Position numbers and translations under genes: made by a program | Shown: positions 36,063 to 46,130 of the stretch, one piece after another | How the letters are laid out: the number at the start of each line of letters is the position of its first letter | Numbering within the stretch: the first letter of the stretch is position 1 | Notes under the pieces: model-generated | Told to the model about the DNA's origin: nothing | Seen by the model: only the letters and a program-made list of their open reading frames with translations | Database searches by the model: none | Source of the DNA: JACCYQ01 sp036675565 | GTDB lineage: Bacteria; Bacteroidota; Bacteroidia; Chitinophagales; Chitinophagaceae | Reading direction: 5' to 3' | Assembly: GCA_036675565.1 (NCBI GenBank) | Contig: JAKFER010000104.1 | Coordinates: 1 to 54,610, forward strand | DNA length: 54,610 bases

Positions 36063-36935
36063 ATGAGTATTCTTATCAATAAAAATTCAAAGATCCTTGT
36101 ACAGGGATTTACCGGCACTGAAGGTACTTTTCATGCTACGCAAATGATTGAATATGGAACGAATGTGGTTGGTGGGGTTACGCCTGGTAAAGGAGGAAAT
36201 ACCCATCTTGACAAACCGGTATTCAACACGGTTGAAGATTGTGTAAAAAATACTGGTGCGGATGTATCCATCATTTTTGTACCGCCTGCGTTTGCAGCCG
36301 ATGCAATTATGGAAGCTACTGAAGCGGGGATCAAATTAGTGGTTTGTATTACAGAAGGGATTCCAACACAGGATATGATAAAAGTGAAAAATTATTTACA
36401 AGGTACAGGCACACGTTTAATCGGGCCTAACTGCCCGGGTGTGATTACAGCGGATGAATGTAAAGTGGGTATCATGCCTGGATTTGTTTTCAAAAAAGGA
36501 AGAATCGGAATTGTTTCTAAATCCGGTACGCTGACTTATGAAGCCGCTGACCAGGTAGCTAAAGCTGGTTTGGGCATATCAACAGCGGTTGGTATTGGTG
36601 GCGATCCTATTATTGGCACAACCACCAAAGAGGCAATCGAATTATTTATGAATGATGATGAAACCGATGCCATCGTAATGATCGGTGAAATTGGTGGTGG
36701 CATGGAAGCTGAGGCTGCCCGTTATATAAAAGAACAAGGAAATAAAAAACCGGTAGTAGGTTTTATTGCTGGTCAAACGGCACCTCCCGGTCGCAGAATG
36801 GGACATGCCGGTGCTATTATTGGTGGTGCAGAAGATACCGCAGCCGCTAAAATGAAGATCATGGAAGAATGTGGTATTCATGTGGTAAAAAGCCCTGCGG
36901 ATATTGGCAAACGGATGGCAGAAGTAATGCAATAA
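36063..36935 (+). CDS. sucD: Succinyl-CoA ligase, alpha subunit
   Basis: The 290-residue subunit carries the CoA-binding N-terminal fold (VQGFTGTEGTFHATQMIEYG) and the phosphohistidine region (GRRMGHAGAIIGG). GPNCPGVITADECKVGIMPG is the substrate loop. It works with the beta subunit (sucC), which is not in the window; the two subunits are often separated in Bacteroidota. The enzyme couples succinyl-CoA to GTP or ATP formation in the TCA cycle. A strong terminator follows. Confidence 0.97.
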   Translation: MSILINKNSKILVQGFTGTEGTFHATQMIEYGTNVVGGVTPGKGGNTHLDKPVFNTVEDCVKNTGADVSIIFVPPAFAADAIMEATEAGIKLVVCITEGIPTQDMIKVKNYLQGTGTRLIGPNCPGVITADECKVGIMPGFVFKKGRIGIVSKSGTLTYEAADQVAKAGLGISTAVGIGGDPIIGTTTKEAIELFMNDDETDAIVMIGEIGGGMEAEAARYIKEQGNKKPVVGFIAGQTAPPGRRMGHAGAIIGGAEDTAAAKMKIMEECGIHVVKSPADIGKRMAEVMQ

Positions 36936-36953
36936 TTTTTTAACAAAGGATAT

Positions 36954-36978
36954 AAACCTTCTCTAACCGGGAAGGTTT
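36954..36978 (+). terminator. Rho-independent terminator after sucD
   Basis: AAACCTTC, a 9-nt loop and GAAGGTTT are followed by six more T. It lies 18 nt beyond the stop codon. Confidence 0.85.
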
Positions 36979-37126
36979 TTTTTTACAAAGTATTTTGAGT
37001 GGGGAAAAAGTGGAGTGATGTTTTTTATCTTTAAAAAAGCTACAAAATAGAAATCATCAGTTTCATTTATGTAAAACACCCGTTCATTGCATCTGAAAGA
37101 GTATCGTAATAATTTATAATCGTACA

Positions 37127-40100
37127 ATGATGATAAAAAGAATATGCAGGTTAGCCATTTTTTGTTTAATGATTTTTTGTTCCATGAATATGAATGCACA
37201 ACTGTCCATTAAGAATTATGAAGTTCAATGGAAAAAAGTAGATGAACTGGTAAAAAAACGATTACCACAATCAGCATTAGCAGAAGTAAAAAAGATCTAT
37301 GAGCTGGCCAAAAAAGAAAAACAGGATGCACAGGTTATAAAGTCATTGATTTATATAAACGGTTTACAACAGGAAACACGGGAAAACAACCCGGCATTGG
37401 CCATTGCAGATATTGAAAAAGAGATGGCTGATTCAAAAGAACCGGTTACTTCTTTATTAAAAAGCCTTCAGGCTAGTTTGTATTGGAATTATTTTCAGCA
37501 ACATCGCTGGCAAATGTATAATCGGACGGCTACTACAGGGTTTGTAAAAGATGATATAAAAACATGGACCGCTGAAGATTTTCATCAAAAGATCACGCAA
37601 TTATTTAAACAATCATTGCAAGCTGAAAACCTGTTACAAAAAACCACCCTTCCTCCATTTGATGCCATTATCGTTAGGGGAAATACACGCAAACTCAGGC
37701 CAACACTTTACGACTTACTGGCGCACCAGGCATTGACTTATTTTACAAATGAGGAAAGAGATATCAATAAACCAGCTTATGCATTTAAACTGGATGATGC
37801 GCATTTATTTTCTGAAGCATCCCGTTTTGCCACGTATGATTTTAAAACAGAAGATACCCTTGCCAACCATTACAATGCTTTAAAAATTTACCAGCAATTA
37901 CTGACCTTTCATCTCCAGGACAAAACCCCCGATGCATTAATTGATGCGGATATTGCACGAATTGTTTTTGTTCACCAGCATACTACATTAACCAAAAAGG
38001 ACAGTTTATATGTAGCAGCCCTGGAGCAAATTGTGCAAAAATATCCAGGCAACTCCGTAGCATTAGAAGCTAAGTTTTTATTAGCCCAGCAATTTGAAAA
38101 CCTTGCCGGCCAATACCAGCCCAATGGAGATACTACCCATCGTTATGCGAGAATAAAAGCAAAAGAACTGTTAGAAGCCATCATCAATCAGGATGCTAAA
38201 GCATCGGGAGCCATAAAAGCATATAACCTGCTTCAAAGCATCAATGAAAAAAATCTGCAGTTCCAGGTTGAAAAAGTAAACCTGCCGGCTAAACCATTCC
38301 GTGTTTTGGTTCAATATAAAAATATTCCAGCCATATACTTTAAGCTGATACGACCAACAGAGAAAATGAAAGAAGAATGGACTGATTATGGTGATGAAAA
38401 TTTCTGGAAGAACATTGTAAACGCAACATCCTTCAAATCATGGCAACAGGAACTGCCCGTCACCAATGACTTACAGCAACATTCTGTAGAAGTTAAAGCA
38501 GATGGTTTACCCATGGGCGAATATATCCTGGTAGCTTCTTCCGATAAAGAATTCAATCTTTCATCTACGGTTATGGGTGCCCGTTTATTTTACGTATCCA
38601 ATATCAGTTTTATAAACAACCAGCAACATTTTTTTATTCTGCATCGCGAAACCGGGCAACCATTGTCCGGTGCCAGTATGCAGGTATGGAGACAACGATA
38701 TAATTATAATACTTCCCGGAACATCAAAGAAAAACAAGGACAATATACAGCCGATGAAAATGGCCTGGTGGTGATGGATAAAAAAGATAAGCAGGATCGA
38801 AATAATTTCCAGGTTGAAATCAATTACGGCAATGACCGCTTGTATATGAATGACTGGATGTACGATTACGATTATTATCCCCTGAGAGATAAAGAAGAAT
38901 CAGAAGAGGAAGAAATTAAAATTTATTTTTTTACAGATCGTGCTATTTATCGGCCAGGTCAAACAGTATTTTTTAAAGGTATTACAGAATCCGGGTTAAA
39001 TGGGGAAAAGGAAGTAAAGACGAATTATAAAACAACAGTTTATTTACATGATGCCAATTATCAGTTGGTTGATTCAATAGATGTAACCACTAATGATTTT
39101 GGCTCTTTTTCCGGAACATTTCGTCTGCCTGCAACAGGGTTAACCGGCCGGTTCAGTATTTCCACCTCAGAAGATGAAGGTGAAACCGAAATACGTGTGG
39201 AAGAATATAAACGCCCTAAATTCTATGTTGAATTTGAAAAATTAAAAGGCACTTATAGTGTAAATGATTCCATTCAGGTAACGGGAATGGCTAAGGCATA
39301 TGCAGGCAATAATATTTCAGGAGCAAAAGTTTCTTACCGGGTGGTTCGGGAACCGCGGTTTATTTATCCGTGGTTATTCTGGAGAATATGGCCGCCGCAA
39401 TCATCACCCATGGAAATTGCGCATGGTGAAGTGACCACGGATGAAGAAGGAAAATTCATCATTCCTTTTAAAGCCATACCAGATGAATCATTGAATAAGG
39501 ACCTGCAACCCGTTTTTGATTATAAAATTTATGCGGATATCACGGATATTAATGGAGAAACAAGATCGGGTGAAGAGATTGTATCTGTGAGTTATCAATC
39601 AATCCAATTAGAAGTTTCATTGCCCGATCGCATGCCTGCTGATAGTCTGAAAAAAATAAACATAGTTACAAAAAACCTGGCTGGTGAATTTGTTCCATCA
39701 TTGGTAACTGTTACCATCCATTCATTGCAAATGCCCGGCAGGTTGATCAGGCAACGTTATTGGGAACAACCCGACCAGTTTGTTATGAACCGGGAAGAAT
39801 TCCTAAAACATTTCCCGCATGATGAATACCGAAATGAAGCTGATTCAAGAAGTTGGGAAAAGAAAGAAAAAGTATTTGAGCAAACAGACAGCGTTCAAAA
39901 AGATGTTCCATTCACAATTTCCGGCAAATCATTGGCACCTGGATGGTATGTAGTGGAAGTAGATACCAAAGATGATAAGGGCGATATCGTTAAAGATCTG
40001 AAGTATGTTGAGATCTTCGATGATCGTTCAAAGAATTTTTCTATTCCGCAATATCTTTGGGTTGTTCCATCAGTTAAAACACTTGAGCCGGGTGAACAAA

Positions 40101-43100
40101 CAACAATCAGTATCGGAACGGCTGCAGATAATGTTTTTTTGATCCAGGAAACGGAAAAACTCCAGGATGAAGGTGCTTCACGGGAGTTTACATTCAACCG
40201 CTTAAATAATAGTAAACAGAATTTTACTTTCAAAGCAACCGAAGATGACCGCGGTGGATTTGGTGCAAACATGTTTTTTATTAAACATAACCGTGTTTAT
40301 AGTTTCTCTCAAACCATCCCTGTACCATGGACCAACAAGGAATTGGAGATTACTTACGGAACATTCAGGGACAAAACCCTGCCGGGTAGTAATGAGGAAT
40401 GGACCATGCAGATCAAGGGAAATAAAAATGAAAAAGTAGCCGCTGAAATGCTGGCATCCATGTATGATGCTTCCCTTGACCAGTTTGTTCCGCACCAATG
40501 GCAGAAACCATCTCTCTGGCCGGTTTATGGTAACCGGTATAACTGGAAAGTACAAACGAACTTTACCGGCATTCAATCCATACAAAAACAAAAGGAATTT
40601 ATTTGGAAAGAATTAAAGAAAGAATATGACCGGTTTATATTTGACCAGTTCAATTATTATGGAATGCCTGGCATGATTAGAGGAAGGGCTGCTGGTGTGG
40701 AAGTCCAAAATATGAAATTAGAAGAAGTTGTAGTTGTTGGCTATGGCGTAGAAAAAGATCAATCTGCGGCTCCTGCTGATGATGAAATGCAAATGGCTGA
40801 TTCGACTGTTTCAATAACTACTCAATCATCCCAACTATCAAATGACCCAGCCGTTCAAATAAGAACAAACTTCAATGAAACAGCTTTCTTTTTCCCTGGT
40901 CTCCGGACTGATAAAGATGGGAATATCAGCTTTTCATTCACCATGCCCGAAGCACTAACCCGATGGAAATTCCAGGCGCTTAGTCATACCCGTGATTTAT
41001 CATTGGGTATCAGTACAAAAGAGATCATCACACAGAAAGAACTGATGGTTCAACCCAACATGCCCCGTTTCTTAAGAGAAGGTGATCATTTGGAACTTAC
41101 GCCAAAAATCGTCAACCTTTCGGACCAGGAAATTACGGGACAGGTTGAATTGATGTTGTTTGATGCTTTGACCAATCAACCGGTTGATGGATGGTTTCAA
41201 AACATATTTCCCAACCAGTATTTTACTGCATCAGCTGGGGAATCTGTCACAGTTAATTTCCCTGTCAATGTGCCCTTTCTTTTTAACAAAGCACTTACCT
41301 GGCGCATTGTTGCCAAAGGCACCCAAACAGGTGGAAAGTCGTTCAGTGATGGCGAAGAAAATATGCTACCGGTGCTGACTAACCGCATATTGGTGACTGA
41401 AACAATGCCATTGCCAATGGACAGTACAGGAACCAAAACATTTGCATTCGATAAACTATTGCAATCCGGAACCAGCGAGACCATTCAACACCAGTCTTTA
41501 ACAATAGAGTATACCTCCAATCCGGCATGGCTTGCAGTACAGGCTTTGCCATACATGATGGAGTATCCCTATGAATGTTCAGAACAAAACTGGAATCGTT
41601 TTTATGCAAACGCATTGGCCATGCATATTGCCAATGCGGCACCACGCATCAAACAGGTTTTTGAAAAATGGAGGACCTTGGATACTGCAGCCCTGTTATC
41701 GAACCTGCAAAAAAATCCGGAATTAAAATCGGCCCTATTAGAAGAAACGCCATGGGTATTGCAGGCAAAATCTGAAGAAGAACAAAAAAGAAACATCGCT
41801 TTGCTTTTCGATTTAACCAAAATGAGTGACGAACTGGAAACTTCCCTGGGCAAGGTGATCGCCATGCAAAGTTCTAATGGAGGTTTCTCCTGGTTCAAAG
41901 GCGGACCCGATGATCGTTACATCACGCAATATATCATTACCGGCATTGGGCACCTGCAAAAACTGGGTGCCGTACCTGCCAATTTTGAAAGCAGGTTAAT
42001 GCAGCTAGTAAAGAATGCACTCACCTACCTCGATAAAAAGATGAAAGAAGACCATGATGAAATCGTTAAACAAAAAAATAAGATTGGAACAACAGTCCCT
42101 TCAAATATTGAAGCGCACTATTTATACATGCGTAGTTTTTTCCCGCAATATGCACTTCATGCAAAGGAATTAGCCTCCTATAACTATTTTAAAAACCAGG
42201 TAAAATTACATTGGACCAAACAACCTTTATACATGCAAGGCATGATTGCGCTTATATTTCACCGTTCGGGTGATGTGAAGACATCCAATGCTATTACTCG
42301 CTCATTAAAAGAAAGAGCAATAACCCACCCTGAATTAGGTATGTATTGGAAAGAACAGGCAGCACCAGGTTATTTCTGGCACCAGGCTCCCATTGAAACC
42401 CAGGCTTTGATGATTGAAGCTTTTAGTGAAACAGCAAAAGATGTAAAAACCGTGAACCAGTTGCGCAAATGGTTATTGAAGAATAAACAAACCAATCATT
42501 GGGAATCTACCCGTGCTACTGCAGAAGCTGTTTATGCATTACTGCTTCAAGGTTCTGATTGGTTAGCTGCTACTCCTTCAGTTGTGATCAACGCCGGGGA
42601 TTTTACCGTTGGCAACGCTAACGTAAAGGCAGAAGAAGGGACAGGTTATATTAAGAAATCTATCCAGGGTCAGCAGGTGAATGCGAACATGGGTAATATT
42701 ACTGTTGCTGTTACATCAACAATCGGTAAGAATAATAATACCCCTTCTCAACAGGTATCATGGGGCGCAGCTTACTGGCAGTATTTTGAGGATATGGATA
42801 AAGTAACTTTTGCAGAAACACCACTGCAATTGAATAAAAAATTATTCATTGAAAAAAATACGGACCGTGGTCCTGTGTTGGAACCGGTAGAAGAACAAAG
42901 TTTAAAGATCGGAGACAAGATTAAAGTAAGAATTGAGTTAAGGGTTGACAGGGATATGGAATATGTACACATGAAAGACCTGCGGGCTTCTGCATTGGAA
43001 CCAGTGAATGTGCTAAGCAATTATAAATGGCAGGATGGACTCGGTTATTACGAATCCACGAGAGATGCATCAACTAATTTCTTTTTCAATTACCTGCGCA

Positions 43101-43237
43101 AGGGAACTTACGTGTTCGAATACTCGCTTTTTGTAACGCATACCGGGACTTTTAATAATGGCATCACCACTATCCAAAGTATGTATGCTCCCGAGTTTAC
43201 CAGTCATAGTGAAGGTACCCGTATCAGGGTGGAATAA
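37127..43237 (+). CDS. Alpha-2-macroglobulin family protein with TonB-plug-like motif
   Basis: The 2,036-residue protein has a signal peptide (residues 1-25, ending MNAQ) and an N-terminal helical/TPR-like part to about residue 370. Macroglobulin domains follow, including the MG2 signature FFTDRAIYRPGQTVFFKG at about residue 600. Residues 1250-1290 match the core A2M domain (FFFPGLRTDKDGNISFSFTMPEALTRW). A thioester site lies at Cys1484 (YECSEQN; the family reads CGEQ). Between them, at residues 1185-1207, RGRAAGVEVQ and EEVVVVGYGVEK resemble pieces of a SusC plug domain. Bacterial A2M proteins trap proteases in the periplasm or on the surface. It is monocistronic with a strong terminator. 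Confidence 0.93.
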   Translation: MMIKRICRLAIFCLMIFCSMNMNAQLSIKNYEVQWKKVDELVKKRLPQSALAEVKKIYELAKKEKQDAQVIKSLIYINGLQQETRENNPALAIADIEKEMADSKEPVTSLLKSLQASLYWNYFQQHRWQMYNRTATTGFVKDDIKTWTAEDFHQKITQLFKQSLQAENLLQKTTLPPFDAIIVRGNTRKLRPTLYDLLAHQALTYFTNEERDINKPAYAFKLDDAHLFSEASRFATYDFKTEDTLANHYNALKIYQQLLTFHLQDKTPDALIDADIARIVFVHQHTTLTKKDSLYVAALEQIVQKYPGNSVALEAKFLLAQQFENLAGQYQPNGDTTHRYARIKAKELLEAIINQDAKASGAIKAYNLLQSINEKNLQFQVEKVNLPAKPFRVLVQYKNIPAIYFKLIRPTEKMKEEWTDYGDENFWKNIVNATSFKSWQQELPVTNDLQQHSVEVKADGLPMGEYILVASSDKEFNLSSTVMGARLFYVSNISFINNQQHFFILHRETGQPLSGASMQVWRQRYNYNTSRNIKEKQGQYTADENGLVVMDKKDKQDRNNFQVEINYGNDRLYMNDWMYDYDYYPLRDKEESEEEEIKIYFFTDRAIYRPGQTVFFKGITESGLNGEKEVKTNYKTTVYLHDANYQLVDSIDVTTNDFGSFSGTFRLPATGLTGRFSISTSEDEGETEIRVEEYKRPKFYVEFEKLKGTYSVNDSIQVTGMAKAYAGNNISGAKVSYRVVREPRFIYPWLFWRIWPPQSSPMEIAHGEVTTDEEGKFIIPFKAIPDESLNKDLQPVFDYKIYADITDINGETRSGEEIVSVSYQSIQLEVSLPDRMPADSLKKINIVTKNLAGEFVPSLVTVTIHSLQMPGRLIRQRYWEQPDQFVMNREEFLKHFPHDEYRNEADSRSWEKKEKVFEQTDSVQKDVPFTISGKSLAPGWYVVEVDTKDDKGDIVKDLKYVEIFDDRSKNFSIPQYLWVVPSVKTLEPGEQTTISIGTAADNVFLIQETEKLQDEGASREFTFNRLNNSKQNFTFKATEDDRGGFGANMFFIKHNRVYSFSQTIPVPWTNKELEITYGTFRDKTLPGSNEEWTMQIKGNKNEKVAAEMLASMYDASLDQFVPHQWQKPSLWPVYGNRYNWKVQTNFTGIQSIQKQKEFIWKELKKEYDRFIFDQFNYYGMPGMIRGRAAGVEVQNMKLEEVVVVGYGVEKDQSAAPADDEMQMADSTVSITTQSSQLSNDPAVQIRTNFNETAFFFPGLRTDKDGNISFSFTMPEALTRWKFQALSHTRDLSLGISTKEIITQKELMVQPNMPRFLREGDHLELTPKIVNLSDQEITGQVELMLFDALTNQPVDGWFQNIFPNQYFTASAGESVTVNFPVNVPFLFNKALTWRIVAKGTQTGGKSFSDGEENMLPVLTNRILVTETMPLPMDSTGTKTFAFDKLLQSGTSETIQHQSLTIEYTSNPAWLAVQALPYMMEYPYECSEQNWNRFYANALAMHIANAAPRIKQVFEKWRTLDTAALLSNLQKNPELKSALLEETPWVLQAKSEEEQKRNIALLFDLTKMSDELETSLGKVIAMQSSNGGFSWFKGGPDDRYITQYIITGIGHLQKLGAVPANFESRLMQLVKNALTYLDKKMKEDHDEIVKQKNKIGTTVPSNIEAHYLYMRSFFPQYALHAKELASYNYFKNQVKLHWTKQPLYMQGMIALIFHRSGDVKTSNAITRSLKERAITHPELGMYWKEQAAPGYFWHQAPIETQALMIEAFSETAKDVKTVNQLRKWLLKNKQTNHWESTRATAEAVYALLLQGSDWLAATPSVVINAGDFTVGNANVKAEEGTGYIKKSIQGQQVNANMGNITVAVTSTIGKNNNTPSQQVSWGAAYWQYFEDMDKVTFAETPLQLNKKLFIEKNTDRGPVLEPVEEQSLKIGDKIKVRIELRVDRDMEYVHMKDLRASALEPVNVLSNYKWQDGLGYYESTRDASTNFFFNYLRKGTYVFEYSLFVTHTGTFNNGITTIQSMYAPEFTSHSEGTRIRVE

Positions 43238-43258
43238 AATTAATTAAATTACTATTCA

Positions 43259-43287
43259 AACAATGCCACCCTTCCGGTGGCATTGTT
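43259..43287 (+). terminator. Rho-independent terminator after the A2M gene
   Basis: AACAATGCCACC, loop CTTCC and GGTGGCATTGTT: a perfect 12-bp stem followed by GTTTTTATT. Confidence 0.9.
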
Positions 43288-43349
43288 GTTTTTATTCAGA
43301 AAATTTCCGAAAGAAATTTCTCAAAAACTTGCCCATTTTAAAACAAGTT

Positions 43350-43383
43350 GCCCCACGTAGTCACTAAAGTGCTAACGTGGGGC
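43350..43383. repeat. Long palindrome between convergent genes
   Basis: GCCCCACGT (43350-43358) and ACGTGGGGC (43375-43383) form a perfect 9-bp stem. Inner CAC/GTG pairing is possible. TTTTAATTAA follows on the plus strand. It could be a second terminator or a dispersed repeat. Confidence 0.65.
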
Positions 43384-43453
43384 TTTTAATTAACTTTTAT
43401 GTCACCAATTCACATCCTATATTAATTCCTTGTTTCCAAATAAAGATCTGATT

Positions 43454-44374
43454 TTAAATTTTTCTTAAGACCAACTTATAAAAGCCTCCAAATGTTCCCT
43501 GATCTACTGCATAGCTTAAATTTAAGATAACAGATTTATCACAAGGAGATACAAAACTGGCTGTAGCTGGACCACCTGTTGCCATAAAGGCTCCGGTATA
43601 AGTTCCAACCGCCCATCCCCAGGCTGCTCCTGCACTACTTTTAGGGATAGTAACCTGGTTATTACCTGTATTAACTGTTACTACAATTGGATTCCTTGGT
43701 GCCGTAGCCCATGGATTAATAAATGAAAACTTCTTATCATCAATTTTGGTAATTGTAACGATATCACCGGGCGACCAATCAGCCCATGCATCCTCTACAA
43801 CCACAAAATCTCCTTCATAAAAAGCAGGATTATAAGCACAAATGGCTCCAAACCTTGCCATATATGAAAACCCGGGAACTGCTGTTGGGCCAGAACTTGA
43901 TGGAACTCCTCCAAGGGGAAATGCTTCATACTTTCTTCCTCCTTTAATATAGATATCAGTAGAAAAATCGTAATTATCACCAACGGTTACCGGAGCCCCA
44001 AATAACGTCTCTAATTGTGCAGTCGTTACTGTATACGTAGCTGGTAAAGTGGTCACATTTGCCTGGAATACCTTAACATTGGGACCGGTTGCACCATTCT
44101 TTCTAACCACAACATCTACTTTCTCTGGAGATTCAGAACCTGGACCGCTAAAAAATTCGCTTACAGTGAATTTACCCTGGAAACTCCCAGGATTTAATAC
44201 ATCAATTGCCGGGCTGCCTGTAGCATCTATAGTTGTTGCAATAGCCGGCACCGCATCAATCAGTTTTAGATATTCATCTTTGATAGGACCATCATCTTTT
44301 GTACATCCTGCAAATACCAGGATAGCTAGAAGTCCTACAGGAAAAAAGATATTTTTTATTGTATTTCTTTTCAT
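43454..44374 (-). CDS. Lipoprotein in the third position of a susCD operon
   Basis: The 306-residue protein has a lipoprotein signal (LVFAGCTKD, Cys near residue 23). The remainder is beta-rich with many Gly, Pro and Thr, and no catalytic residues I recognise. It lies 40 nt after susD on the same strand. In many such operons the third gene codes for a surface glycan- or ligand-binding lipoprotein (SusE/SusF-like); that role is a position-based inference. The family was not identified. The C-terminus ends in GGFYKLVLRKI. Confidence 0.75.
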   Translation of the reverse strand: MKRNTIKNIFFPVGLLAILVFAGCTKDDGPIKDEYLKLIDAVPAIATTIDATGSPAIDVLNPGSFQGKFTVSEFFSGPGSESPEKVDVVVRKNGATGPNVKVFQANVTTLPATYTVTTAQLETLFGAPVTVGDNYDFSTDIYIKGGRKYEAFPLGGVPSSSGPTAVPGFSYMARFGAICAYNPAFYEGDFVVVEDAWADWSPGDIVTITKIDDKKFSFINPWATAPRNPIVVTVNTGNNQVTIPKSSAGAAWGWAVGTYTGAFMATGGPATASFVSPCDKSVILNLSYAVDQGTFGGFYKLVLRKI

Positions 44375-44414
44375 AATAAATTATTTAAAATTTGTTCAAG
44401 AATAGCATGCTGAC

Positions 44415-46100
44415 TTACGGCAGCCAAAATACTTTATAAGTGTTCAGTACTTTTTGAGCTAATGCATTACTGTTCTTATTTATCTCATCCTGAGGCCATG
44501 GTAAAGACAGTGGATATGGCGTACCATTACTAACGGGTACTATTCCCGCCCCTATACCACCTGTACCGCCCGGTACTGTAACGCTGGTTACATTTCCTTC
44601 TGGTGCCGGCATAAATAACTTTGGAAATCCTGTTCTGCGATAATCTGTGTAGTTATCTGCAGAGTTTCCAAACCGTGATAACCATTTTTGAGTCATAATG
44701 TGCTCCAGTCTTTCTGTAGCAGATGCGGCTGCATCAAACTCAGCCAAAACTCCATTTTTATAGGTAGTAGTCGCTGCTTGAGTGGCAAGTACAGGTACCG
44801 CCTGGGTAGGTTTAATGAAATTGGTGATTACATGATCAACCTGTGTAATGGATGCATTTAAAGCCGCACTAAATACTGCTCTTTCATCACCAGGGGCCAA
44901 ACCGGCATTGATCAGTTCTGCTTCCAGGTATAAACGATCTGCATAAGTAAGCGCTCTTTGAGGGGCAGCACCAGTTCCGGCATTGGCTGCATTCAACGTA
45001 CCTCCACCAGCGCTGATGATTTGACCCAAGCCTTCATCATAACGTCCTCCGATCGGATAAATACCCAATAAAGTATAGGTATTACTATTTGACCCACCAA
45101 CACAAGGACTAAGTGAACCAAAAATAAGCGTTATAAATCCACCATCGCGATAATCAGTGCAGTTTTCAGGATTTGCTGAAGCAGATTTCTGCTTGTAAAA
45201 ATAGTATGGAATGCGTGGGTCTTCCACATTGGAGTAAATATCGGGGTTATAACCTTTCATAATCTCATACATCCAATGACTCGGAATTTGTCCACCTCGC
45301 TGGGCAGCAGAATAATCAGCATAACCAGGATACCTGTCATCAGTACTTGTGAAAGGGCCAAATGGAAACAGGAAGCTTTCTGACTGGGAGTTAATTAGAG
45401 TAGCGGGATTAGCCAACAGCTCTGTCACCTGTGTAGATACGTTTTGAACCAATCTCATTTGAGTATAAAGCTTCAACTTAATTGTATTAGCGGCTTTTAT
45501 CCAGTTAGTAGCATTGCCTTTATAAACTAAATCATCTGCGCCTGGTTTAGCCTGGGGAGCGGTATTCTGAATATCCAAAATTGCCTCATCAAGCAATGCT
45601 ATCAATTGAGGATAGATTTCCGCATCATTATCAAATTGCGGCTGTCTTATCCCTTCTTTAAATTTATTATATTCACTATACGGAATATCGCCCCAAATAT
45701 CCACCATCATGCTCGCAGTATAAGCTTTCAATACTTTTCCTACACCAGCATACATAAACTGTTCACCGGCAGTTGCTTGTTCAATAAGCACATCCAGGTT
45801 TGTGAGGATGCTGTATAAGTTATCCCAGCTGCCATCCATTCCAGTTGCAGAAATGCCGTAGCGATTAAAGCCCCCGTATTGCATTAATTGATGTGTATAA
45901 ACACCCAACCCGTTACCGATTGTTGTGCCCAAAGCAAATGCGCTTCCAATTCTTTGCTGGTTACTTGCCAGTAGTGTATTCAGCGGAACACTCGTAGGAC
46001 TGTTTAAGTTCTGGTTTACATCCAGGTATTTCTTACAGCCTGGTGCTACCAGTAGAATGGCAGCCAGACAAGGAATTAAGAATATTTTTATTTGTTTCAT
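44415..46100 (-). CDS. SusD/RagB family outer-membrane lipoprotein
   Basis: The 561-residue protein starts with a lipoprotein signal (LLVAPGCKKYLDVN, Cys about residue 22). NQNLNSPTSVPLNTLLASNQQR is characteristic of the SusD-like group 2 family. The tail NAPTP-like TDYRRTGFPKLFMPAPEG and PLSLPWPQDEINKN are also typical. SusD proteins sit as lids on the TonB-dependent SusC channel and bind the imported ligand. It begins 30 nt after susC. No carbohydrate-active enzyme lies in the operon, so the substrate (glycan, peptide or other) is unknown. Confidence 0.92.
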   Translation of the reverse strand: MKQIKIFLIPCLAAILLVAPGCKKYLDVNQNLNSPTSVPLNTLLASNQQRIGSAFALGTTIGNGLGVYTHQLMQYGGFNRYGISATGMDGSWDNLYSILTNLDVLIEQATAGEQFMYAGVGKVLKAYTASMMVDIWGDIPYSEYNKFKEGIRQPQFDNDAEIYPQLIALLDEAILDIQNTAPQAKPGADDLVYKGNATNWIKAANTIKLKLYTQMRLVQNVSTQVTELLANPATLINSQSESFLFPFGPFTSTDDRYPGYADYSAAQRGGQIPSHWMYEIMKGYNPDIYSNVEDPRIPYYFYKQKSASANPENCTDYRDGGFITLIFGSLSPCVGGSNSNTYTLLGIYPIGGRYDEGLGQIISAGGGTLNAANAGTGAAPQRALTYADRLYLEAELINAGLAPGDERAVFSAALNASITQVDHVITNFIKPTQAVPVLATQAATTTYKNGVLAEFDAAASATERLEHIMTQKWLSRFGNSADNYTDYRRTGFPKLFMPAPEGNVTSVTVPGGTGGIGAGIVPVSNGTPYPLSLPWPQDEINKNSNALAQKVLNTYKVFWLP

Positions 46101-46130
46101 AATTAATAGGAATAATAGTTAGTATTTAAA

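Noticed and set aside
39895..40591. Two minus-strand open frames of about 125 codons inside the A2M gene
   Set aside because: They are shadows of the A2M coding frame, which continues without interruption across them.
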